A stretch of 64,000 bases of DNA from CBDCWA01 sp965223255. Its GTDB lineage: Bacteria; Pseudomonadota; Alphaproteobacteria; Rhizobiales; Hyphomicrobiaceae. The stretch is from assembly GCA_965223255.1 (NCBI GenBank), contig CBDCWA010000004.1:1674001-1738000 (forward strand), in the 5' to 3' direction. The translations under genes and the position numbers were made by a program. Shown in pieces: positions 42,023 through 50,082 of the stretch. The notes under the pieces were generated by a model. The model was given only the letters and a program-made list of their open reading frames with translations, searched no databases and was not told the origin of the DNA. Position 1 is the first letter of the stretch, and every line of letters begins with the position of its first letter.

Positions 42023-42838
42023 TAAATTCAATTACTTAGCTGCTTAGGACCTACACTCAGTCCCCAAAAAGGTTCCAAATGGGCTGAGCTTGCGCGATCA
42101 ATTTTGACCACATATGAGCGAGCCAAGCTTCGCCCATAATCGCCGATCGACAGTTGATCCCTCTTGCTGCTGCAAATGGAGCATCGGCAGATCAGCGTTC
42201 AAATTCACTCATGACGCCGTTGGCACGGGTGTCCTTTAGCCCTTCCCTCCCCCTGGAAATCGCCCTTCCTTTCAGATTGGAAGGGGCACATAGCTGAACA
42301 CGGTTTGTAGAGTTCGGAAATTCAACGATAAATGACCCGCCCCGCGTCGGGCTTGCCGCCCGACTTCGATCCAAAATGGGTCTCTATAGGTCGCTTCTTC
42401 CGAAAAGAACCGACCCACTGCGGCCGTCGCTTGTAGATGTCCCTTAAACGACCAGCGACGGCCTTGCCCTTTCGGGCGAAGCTTCTCTACTGATGGTGAA
42501 AAATTCCTGACGCTTAGCTCGACAAACTCATTCGGGTTTTGAATCGAAGTCGCCCGGCTTCGCCCTGCCGACGCGGGGCGGGTTGTCCTCCATGAGATCC
42601 ATTTTGGGCGCGCGTTTGTTAGTGTCGTTTTCATCGCCTCCCAACTTCATGGATGCTGACTTCAACGTTGCGTGTAGATGCTGACTGCAAGACCGATTTG
42701 CAGAGGAAACGGACAATTGAACGTGCAAAAATTTGGTTCCGGCAAGCAATGCTGGAATGGCCGACCTACCCGAGATAGCTGAAGAAGCGGTTATGTGTCC
42801 TTCCGGCCGAGACCCGCATATAGGAACTTTGCTACCCT
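42023..42838. other. 816-bp intergenic mosaic between tRNA-His and the DISARM operon
   Basis: No supported gene. There is a 16-bp perfect inverted repeat (42,335-42,350 with 42,568-42,583, ACCCGCCCCGCGTCGG) and a nested 10-bp one (42,361-42,370 with 42,543-42,552). Between them lies a third hairpin (GGCCGTCGCT/AGCGACGGCC, about 42,423-42,466). Short frames here ('RDPFWIEVGRQARRG', 'NSTNRVQLC') are of a kind I recognise as by-products of dispersed intergenic repeats, not real proteins. It may hold the end of the DISARM transcript. Confidence 0.5.
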
Positions 42839-43801
42839 TTAGAAACTCGCTCTCGCCAGGGAAGAGGATTCTAGCATTGCTTTGGCGAAGATGGCCCAAG
42901 GTTTAGCGTCTGCGCCAGACAAAAGAACGCCAGTTTCAATTGTGCTCTCCAAAGAAGCGTACAGCAAGTTTGCAGAGCCAACATACGCCTTAGTATCGTC
43001 GCCAACGAAGTATTTCCCATGGAACGTTTCTTGTTGCCCGTTCGACATCTCACGGAAATAAGTAAAAACAGAGAACCTGGGCGACAACGAGCGCCTCGCG
43101 CCGTGCGCCTCTGCTTTCAGAACAGAATCATGTGTGCGAACGATGAGATGACACTTTGATTCACGCGGCACGGCTTCCACGATCTTATTCAGCGTATCGA
43201 TTCCTGTGGCGTCAATAAAAGGCGTGGCGACGAAGAAATCACTCTCCGCCGCGCGAGCCACACTTAAAAACGCGTCGATTGTCCGACCCAGGGTCGCACG
43301 CTCGACACCTCTGCGGCGAAGACTCTGGACGATATCATATTCAGTATTCGGGAGCGTAATAACGGAAACAGGTTCATCAGACGATTGCGCCGCACGAAGT
43401 CCCAGCCTCGCACCCTCAACCGCCCATCTCAAATTTGCGAGCGATTCCTTCGACCAAAGAACTTCCTGCGCGTTATCGTCGATGGAGATGATGCCATGAG
43501 ACTCAAAAATGCGCTTCAAGGCGAGGATTTCGGTTTTGGATTTGCTTATTCCTGCGGCGCGTTCCGCGAGATCCTCTAAGACAACTTGCCGACCAGCGTA
43601 ACGGACCATGACATCCAACAGATCAATCGCCGAGACCGCATAGGGCAAGCACGCGGTTGCAGCATTTCGAATGTTCTGAGGAGTCTTCAAAGCGTGACAC
43701 TCACGAGAAATATCCGACAAGCGGCGCTCGGTTGGTATCCCAGGACATTGCTTCTCCGCCGGCGAGAAATGCTCGAGAAAGGATGTTGTTCGCCGCCACA
43801 C
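42839..43801 (-). CDS. drmC: DISARM protein DrmC, PLD-family phosphodiesterase-like
   Basis: The frame gives up to 320 aa, but overlaps the end of drmB by 101 bases. The real start is probably a later TTG or GTG near 43,700, since there is no suitable ATG. The C-terminal half is a phospholipase D fold with one HKD motif: 'ETFHGKYFVGDDTKAYVGSANLLYASLESTIETGVL' supplies H-x-K-x4-D, GSAN and the trailing Glu. The N-terminal part has a winged-helix look ('LDVMVRYAGRQVVLEDLAERA'). DrmC is a core DISARM protein, though it was reported not to be essential in one studied system. It is the last gene of the operon. Confidence 0.82.
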   Translation of the reverse strand: MWRRTTSFLEHFSPAEKQCPGIPTERRLSDISRECHALKTPQNIRNAATACLPYAVSAIDLLDVMVRYAGRQVVLEDLAERAAGISKSKTEILALKRIFESHGIISIDDNAQEVLWSKESLANLRWAVEGARLGLRAAQSSDEPVSVITLPNTEYDIVQSLRRRGVERATLGRTIDAFLSVARAAESDFFVATPFIDATGIDTLNKIVEAVPRESKCHLIVRTHDSVLKAEAHGARRSLSPRFSVFTYFREMSNGQQETFHGKYFVGDDTKAYVGSANLLYASLESTIETGVLLSGADAKPWAIFAKAMLESSSLARASF

Positions 43802-45845
43802 AGCTTACTTCAGGGATCATAATGCAAGCTGGGCAAGCGCCGCCCCGTTGATCGCACAGAGTGCCTGATCCGCAACGGAGAGAACGTGGGTCGTCGAGCG
43901 ACATGAGAACGTCCTGCCCGTCATTGCGCCACATCGCCGCGAGATTTCCTAAGTCGGGCGTCATTCCTTTGCGATAGATAACGAAAGCGAGGTCTGCGGG
44001 AAAAATCCGTTCGCCAAAAGAGCCAAGATCCAACCCACTAAACCGCGAGCAGGCATGTATCAGCTGATGAGAAAGACTGTGAAGCAAGCCATAAACAAAA
44101 ACCGGCGCATTGCGTTCACGACTTCCAGACGTTTCCGAATAGGCTTCTGCAAATCGTCCAAAGTCCTCGTGAAGCTCAATCAACCGGCCGCCTAGAGAGC
44201 CATCTTCTAGGTTTTCTACTTCGCTCGACAGACCATTGTCCGTCAACCATCGTATGACGCGTGCTTCGTCCAGTTTGACATACAGTGCTTCATTGCTTTG
44301 TCGGAGAACGTAGATGGGTCGTTTGCGGTTGTCGACGCGCGGGAACCCGCACAGGCGGACCGGCATCGTCAGGCCTTTTTGTTCCGTCGTCGGTGACGGC
44401 GAAACCCGGCTATATCCAAATGAATACTGTAGCATCTTTAGGTTTCGCACCAGCTTCAGGTCGCGAATGCCCAATGCCTCCTTGCGAGCAACAATGGCGT
44501 CCAGATAGGCTCTTCGGGTGTCGCTGTCCCCCGGTGGCTGTAAGTCCGTATCAGGCGCTTCGAGTTCGACCACAGGACGAATCGCATCGTTTGAGACGGG
44601 CGCATCTATTTGCTCTTCGCGAAGCGCCTGATGTTCGAGTCCCAGTCTGATCGGATCAAATTTTCGTGCAATATTCGCTCGATTAATCGCCTGCCTCCGC
44701 AGGGCGACGGGCGCTTCGGGGCGCGTGTCGATCCAACCTTTGGTTTGTGCTTCTAGACGATAAGCTTCCAATTTCGGCTTCAGTAGGTCACTCGCATTGG
44801 ATTGGCCGCTTGCTTCAAGCGTCTTGATCGCGTTCAAGGCGTCTTGAATGCTCGCGGCGAGTTCGGAAGAACCCGGCTGATTGGTCGCCTGAAGTGTCTG
44901 AACTATCGCTTCGTCGTCTTGAGAGCCTGACGGGTAGTCATAGAGATATAGAAGCGTTTCTAGAAGCTCCTCGATCTTGTCTTCCGCCATCAAATCAATA
45001 TGGCGCGTGGTTTCGTATGAGATCATCTGTTCGGATTGAACATAGTAGAGACTGTTTGCGCGATACGACACAGGAAGCATGTTGATTTCCCGAAGCGTCT
45101 CGCCTGGCTCCTGCGCGTAGCGATCCAAGAGCCATCTCAGCGTGTTCTCATCTTTTTGAAGAAGCTCTCGCCTCTCGCCGCAGTGACAATAAAAGTACCA
45201 ATCTCGGAACTTTCCTGATCGCCCTTTGTGCAGTTTGAACTCACAGGTCTGTGCCGCATCACACCGTCCCGGAAATTGCTGTGTGATATTGCCATTCTTG
45301 GTGTTGATGTCCTTGCGATAAGGCGACAACGGATCGACACGCCCTGACCAATGGGCGTAGACGACATCGATCTGACGCCATTCGTGTTTACCATTTTCAT
45401 CCGTTTGGCAGGGGCGAACTTTTCTGAATACCCCCTCATCATAAGCGAGTTCGGCCAGTGTTGCTTCATGCACGACCCCGCAATTGCGGCAGACCAGCAT
45501 CAAAGGGTCCGGCACATAGGCCATTCTGTCCGGAGCGCAGTATTCGAACTTGGATTGTTCAAAGGAGGGACGCTTTTCCCGGTCCAGGAATACTTGCTCA
45601 TCTAGCGCTTGTTCGGGGGCAACGGGCGGATCTTGACGCATAGTCGCGCGTCGGAGCCAGTTTTGTATGAACTCAAGAATCCCTTCGCGAATTTGATTGC
45701 GCTCGGCCGGCTTTATATGAATGTCCGACCGTGTAACTGGCACGGATCGGCAGGCGCCCGCGCCTCCCTCAAATGTAAAATGCTTATCAGGCGCGTAAGT
45801 TGTCGCCATTTGTGTTTGCGAGCGCTGCATCACGGTTTTCGCCAT
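43701..45845 (-). CDS. drmB: DISARM protein DrmB (DUF1998)
   Basis: 714 residues from the ATG at 45,845, which has AGGAGG 8 nt upstream; an ATG at 45,866 would overlap the drmA stop. Cys-rich zinc-ribbon segments lie in the first third ('LVCRNCGVVHEA', 'CDAAQTCEFKL', 'YCHCGERREL'). The C-terminal DUF1998 domain ends with 'CGSGTLCDQRGGACPACIM' and 'SCVAANNILSRAFLAGG'. DrmB forms the core complex with the DrmA helicase, binding DNA so that unmethylated phage DNA with a free 5' end is processed. It starts 4 bp downstream of the drmA stop. Confidence 0.88.
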   Translation of the reverse strand: MAKTVMQRSQTQMATTYAPDKHFTFEGGAGACRSVPVTRSDIHIKPAERNQIREGILEFIQNWLRRATMRQDPPVAPEQALDEQVFLDREKRPSFEQSKFEYCAPDRMAYVPDPLMLVCRNCGVVHEATLAELAYDEGVFRKVRPCQTDENGKHEWRQIDVVYAHWSGRVDPLSPYRKDINTKNGNITQQFPGRCDAAQTCEFKLHKGRSGKFRDWYFYCHCGERRELLQKDENTLRWLLDRYAQEPGETLREINMLPVSYRANSLYYVQSEQMISYETTRHIDLMAEDKIEELLETLLYLYDYPSGSQDDEAIVQTLQATNQPGSSELAASIQDALNAIKTLEASGQSNASDLLKPKLEAYRLEAQTKGWIDTRPEAPVALRRQAINRANIARKFDPIRLGLEHQALREEQIDAPVSNDAIRPVVELEAPDTDLQPPGDSDTRRAYLDAIVARKEALGIRDLKLVRNLKMLQYSFGYSRVSPSPTTEQKGLTMPVRLCGFPRVDNRKRPIYVLRQSNEALYVKLDEARVIRWLTDNGLSSEVENLEDGSLGGRLIELHEDFGRFAEAYSETSGSRERNAPVFVYGLLHSLSHQLIHACSRFSGLDLGSFGERIFPADLAFVIYRKGMTPDLGNLAAMWRNDGQDVLMSLDDPRSLRCGSGTLCDQRGGACPACIMIPEVSCVAANNILSRAFLAGGEAMSWDTNRAPLVGYFS

Positions 45846-45849
45846 GACA

Positions 45850-48800
45850 TTAGCCTCCTGTCTCATCGTCTAGTTCTGAACCGCTTGCCCGTTGCCTTCT
45901 CAAATACTGCAAGGCGCGTTCTACTTGGTCCTGATATGTATCTGACCTCCTACGGCCTATTGGAGCCACCGCAGGAGCGATCTGCCCCGCGTCCTCAACG
46001 TCTCTCAATGACATCATCGGTTGGTTGACGTCTGTACTGCCGCGCCAGAAGTCAGATAGTCTGCTGACAGTGAGTTCAGCTTCGGGGCCAACGAATAAGT
46101 CGAATATCTCTCGAGCTTCGTCGAGTACCAAATTGCGATAGTAGATTTGGTTGTGCGGTTCACCGATGCTCCGCCGCCCGCGTCCTTCTACGCCGGTGGC
46201 TCCTAACGCAAATTCAGTAAAGCTGGATCGATAAATCTCTTGGTTCTTGATCGGCTCCAAATAGCGCCGAATATCATGCAGCCGCCACATCTGAGGCGCT
46301 CGTGATTTGTCGGGGGCTTTGCTGAAGAGACGTGGCTCGACAAAACCAACAAGCCAAGCCTGAAATAGACTTGGCATAACTCGCTTGATGGCTTGCGTTG
46401 CCCAGCGATCAACCGCCGGCGGCGAAATCATTCGTTCAAGGAAGCGATGGAACGGACTGTGGACTTCAACAACATAGCGATCGCGTCGAGACTGCGGCGT
46501 CGGCACTAATAGACTGAACCCGACATGCGTCCGCCCCACTCGCGAGGAGGCTTGGATGTATTCAGCGATGTTGCTTGGAATTCCGGCAAACACCATCGAG
46601 TTGAACCGATCAACATCGACGCCGTGAGAGATGGCCGATGTGGCGACGATGTTTCTTAAACCGTCAGCAAGCGGAACAAAGTCGCCGTCCTCCGTCCGGT
46701 CTAAATCCGCCTCACGCATGATCCTTTCGATGCCTTCCATATCGACACCGCCGGAGATCAGATCGAGTTTGAGCTCGTCCATTGGTAGTCCATCATATCG
46801 ATGCGTTTCCTCTGAAATGTCTTGCAACGCGTCCAATACAACATCGCCGCCTTTCTTGTTGGTGACATATGTCAGGACCACTCTGTGAAGGTCGACGAGG
46901 CTGGCGAGCACATCAAATTGCTGATTGTCGCGCGCTTTCGCCAATGCGTCAGCTCGAAGATTTGACACGCAGTCCTGGTCAGACGACGAGAGCGCTGAAA
47001 TCATCCGATCGACCGCTCTTGCCTGGCAGGCAGGGTCCCCTTCACGCCAAAGATCCGACAGCAATGAGGTGATGGCTGCATGCAGCGCAGCTAGAATTGT
47101 TACCGCTGTGATCGTATGCGTCGCGCCATTCGTCATAAAAGACACGTAGACGCGCGACCAAACCGCGGCTTCCTCAGCATTGCTCGACGCCTCTTGAAGC
47201 GCTTGTCGGTCGGCGTCGGTCGGAGGTTTCGGCTGAGAATAAAACGACTCGTAAAGATCCGGTCCCGGCCGCGGAAACTGCTTGCATTGGCGCTGGTAGA
47301 GAACCTCTGTTTGTCTGGCCGGGTCTGACACCGTTGCCGTCGCAGCGATGATCTTGGGCATGCGGATCGCACGCCGCCCTTCGTGGTCGGCCCTCCCGCG
47401 CACAACGCGGTCGCCAAATAGTTCTGTGTTTTGACGAAACACTTGCTCCAAGGCCGTTTCGAAGAGACCTGCGAATGCCCCCAAACTCTCTTCAAGAAGG
47501 TGAGCCTCATCTTGAATAACAAGGGACGGGAGCGGATCAAAAAACAGCTCGTGTCCGCCTTCGATGAGTGGACTCAATGCGATTTGGCCTGTTGGCGGCG
47601 TGTTCTGATTAAAGTCCCTCGGAACGCCTACCCGTTCAAATCCATCAAACGCCGAACGCGCGAGCCCGAACATTCCGAATATCTTGGAAATGGTGCTGTC
47701 ATGTTGACCAATCAGCGCAAGCTTATCAATTGTGCCAAGAATTACTGCTGGCGCACGCGCATAGATATCTTCGTCCACCAGCAAGAAAGGAAGGGGCTCT
47801 ACTTTGGTGCCGGGGTGTTCAACGTTCCATCGACAATTGTCGTTGAGGCAGACGAGCGCAAGCCTGTGATTGCCATTGGCGCTTTCACATCGACGCCGAC
47901 GAAGCTCAGTCGCTTCGTTGCAAAATGGACACGACGGAACCTTGTTGAGCGCCCTGCGAACAGACAGATACTTACGTTCTTCATTACTGCCCGCCGCCAA
48001 AGCCGGTGCGTCATCAAATGGAATGTCCTGTAACCTCGAATCACCAAGTCCGTTCGGCGTATTGCTGGCACCAACCCAAAATCCAAGTTGAAACGCTGCG
48101 CCTTCTACGTTTTGAGACTTCCGGATCAATTCAGCTCTAACCAGCAAGCGAAATAGTCGTCGAGCTTGTTGAACCGTCAGCAGCCTCAGAGGATAGCGTA
48201 CAAGCGCACTAACGCCGAATGTCTTTCCCCGCAACCGATCTAGGAAAAGGAGATATACAAGCGCTCCAAAAAAAGCTTCGGATTTACCGCCTCCAGTAGC
48301 AAAGTACAGTAGAGACGCCGTTTCTTCATCACGCTCAACGTCAAAATCGTCGGCATACGAAGGGAGGCGTGATGCAAAGCCTGCGACCTGTGCCAGAATG
48401 AATGCGAGTTGGAACAATCGCCATTCTATGAACCTGTCCCCGCCCGCATCCTTGAACGTTGCGTTCATCATCGTCCAGGCGCGAAACGGTGCGCCGGCGG
48501 GATCGTTCGGGTCAGCTTTGAACGCTGCTTGTGCGCGGGCGAGCAAGTCGACACCCCGTGCGACATCCTGGCTTTCAATCCGATAGGCCTCACAATCTTC
48601 TTCAAAGTTCTGCTGTTCGATGAGCGCTTCATTGGCATCGGAGACGCCGCGCGCCGGATCGATCCGCGCGCTTAGGCCATCAATCCATGCATTGTACTCG
48701 TCTGGTAGCGTCGACAGATCGCTGACTGGAAAGCTAGGATCACTCAACGTTTTGTAGTCCCGCCGGACAGTTGAACCGGAACGAGGAACTTGACGCGGCA

Positions 48801-50082
48801 AGACATAGCGAGGCGCCCAAGTAGAGCGGAGTTCTGTACTATTTTCATCGCCGACTTGAACAACACCGCAATTTACGCCCATCCCGGCTTGCGACATGTA
48901 ATGACGGTATCGGTAGCTTGGCTTCACGCGATCTAGCGGAAGCGGCCGAATCCCAGAGGTAAGCACTTTTATCGACAGGGAAATCTGAAAACACGCCGGT
49001 TCCAGAAATGGTTGGCGTGTATTTGCAGGACGTCGTCCATGGTGTTCGAACGCGACTCGCACAAGACTCGATTTCGATGCTCTCCGGTCCGGGTTCGATT
49101 GCAGGATCAATTTCAAGCCGAACGGATTGGGTAGCAGTTGTTCGATAACAGGAGCCGTTTTCCTACATTGCGTTAGGTATGCATCCCAGGTCACTTTCGA
49201 CTGGCAATCTGAGGGCTTGATGCTCTTGTCTCGGTAAGCGCGTTGACTTCCCTCCTTCGAGGACAGCCACGCCGCCGCAGCATCTTTGATCCGGCTTTCA
49301 ATTTCTTCTGTGAGAGTGTGGGCCTGGGAGGCCAGTTCGTTCGTCGCATTGATAGTCCACGGCCCTAGGCTTACAGGAATTCTGATCCAGACTTCTGGTG
49401 GTTGCATCGGCTCCGCGAGCGCGTCTGGAATTCCCTTATTCGGTTTCGCATAGAGAGCGTCTTCAGGCGGCGTGTCTGCTACTTCTTCATCCTCCTCATT
49501 GTTTTCCGTATCCTCAGCGAGTTGTTGAAGAGCAACTTCATCGAGATTTACGCTCGGCGCTGGCAGTCCCAACTGTTTGCATTCCGCAGAATAGGCCTCC
49601 TGCTTGGCCGTCTGGTAGTCAGCTCGGCTCAAGCCCTGACCATGTTTCGCTTTCCAGTTCTCAAGTCTTTCTTTGACAGCGGCTTTGAGTTGTCGCCTTA
49701 GTTCTGTCGTGGGCTGAAAGACTGGAAATAGGTTGTAGCGTTCAGAGCACAGCTCGTCCCATTCGGGCAACCCTCGAACATAGATGCTGAAACTGCCCGA
49801 TACCTCAAACTCTTTGCCAACTTCATCTTCAATCGCGAAGTCGATGCCCATAGCATTGAGGCGAATGTCGCTAGTCTCATCGTTCTCGCCTGTTGGGTCA
49901 TATCCAGGAAGAAGAAAACCAGAAACAAAGTGTCGGCTCGGTTTACGCCCGAACACGAAAGCGCCACTCGGACCAAAGCCGCTCACACGCTGAAAAGTGA
50001 GATTCACAACGCTATCGCAAACCCCTTCTTTCAGTTCTTCAAGGCATTCAATATCTTCGGGTCTCAAAGGTACAGGTTTCAT
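45850..50082 (-). CDS. drmA: DISARM helicase DrmA
   Basis: 1,410 residues. The N-terminal 550 residues form the DrmA-specific part ('IECLEELKEGVCDSVVNLTFQRV', 'GPSGAFVFGRKPS'). The helicase core begins with the unusual Walker A 'YFATGGGKSEAFFGALVYL' (about 594-612) and has a Cys-rich insertion ('CPFCNEA'...'CLNDNCRW'). Motif II reads 'LVIQDEAHLLEESLG' (about 858) and the C-terminal lobe has 'VATSAISHGVDVDRFN' and 'EYIQASSRVGRTHVGFS' (motifs V/VI). DrmA is the DNA-translocating engine of DISARM. Its ATG overlaps the stop of the upstream gene (ATGA), indicating translational coupling. Confidence 0.9.
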   Translation of the reverse strand: MKPVPLRPEDIECLEELKEGVCDSVVNLTFQRVSGFGPSGAFVFGRKPSRHFVSGFLLPGYDPTGENDETSDIRLNAMGIDFAIEDEVGKEFEVSGSFSIYVRGLPEWDELCSERYNLFPVFQPTTELRRQLKAAVKERLENWKAKHGQGLSRADYQTAKQEAYSAECKQLGLPAPSVNLDEVALQQLAEDTENNEEDEEVADTPPEDALYAKPNKGIPDALAEPMQPPEVWIRIPVSLGPWTINATNELASQAHTLTEEIESRIKDAAAAWLSSKEGSQRAYRDKSIKPSDCQSKVTWDAYLTQCRKTAPVIEQLLPNPFGLKLILQSNPDRRASKSSLVRVAFEHHGRRPANTRQPFLEPACFQISLSIKVLTSGIRPLPLDRVKPSYRYRHYMSQAGMGVNCGVVQVGDENSTELRSTWAPRYVLPRQVPRSGSTVRRDYKTLSDPSFPVSDLSTLPDEYNAWIDGLSARIDPARGVSDANEALIEQQNFEEDCEAYRIESQDVARGVDLLARAQAAFKADPNDPAGAPFRAWTMMNATFKDAGGDRFIEWRLFQLAFILAQVAGFASRLPSYADDFDVERDEETASLLYFATGGGKSEAFFGALVYLLFLDRLRGKTFGVSALVRYPLRLLTVQQARRLFRLLVRAELIRKSQNVEGAAFQLGFWVGASNTPNGLGDSRLQDIPFDDAPALAAGSNEERKYLSVRRALNKVPSCPFCNEATELRRRRCESANGNHRLALVCLNDNCRWNVEHPGTKVEPLPFLLVDEDIYARAPAVILGTIDKLALIGQHDSTISKIFGMFGLARSAFDGFERVGVPRDFNQNTPPTGQIALSPLIEGGHELFFDPLPSLVIQDEAHLLEESLGAFAGLFETALEQVFRQNTELFGDRVVRGRADHEGRRAIRMPKIIAATATVSDPARQTEVLYQRQCKQFPRPGPDLYESFYSQPKPPTDADRQALQEASSNAEEAAVWSRVYVSFMTNGATHTITAVTILAALHAAITSLLSDLWREGDPACQARAVDRMISALSSSDQDCVSNLRADALAKARDNQQFDVLASLVDLHRVVLTYVTNKKGGDVVLDALQDISEETHRYDGLPMDELKLDLISGGVDMEGIERIMREADLDRTEDGDFVPLADGLRNIVATSAISHGVDVDRFNSMVFAGIPSNIAEYIQASSRVGRTHVGFSLLVPTPQSRRDRYVVEVHSPFHRFLERMISPPAVDRWATQAIKRVMPSLFQAWLVGFVEPRLFSKAPDKSRAPQMWRLHDIRRYLEPIKNQEIYRSSFTEFALGATGVEGRGRRSIGEPHNQIYYRNLVLDEAREIFDLFVGPEAELTVSRLSDFWRGSTDVNQPMMSLRDVEDAGQIAPAVAPIGRRRSDTYQDQVERALQYLRRQRASGSELDDETGG

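Noticed and set aside
42192..42899. Short minus-strand frames such as one with 'FWIEVGRQARRG'
   Set aside because: This kind of peptide recurs from dispersed intergenic repeats; the arms of an inverted repeat explain it and no start signal is present.
47431..48033. 200-codon plus-strand frame inside drmA
   Set aside because: It is antisense to the DEAH region of DrmA and has no recognisable protein features.
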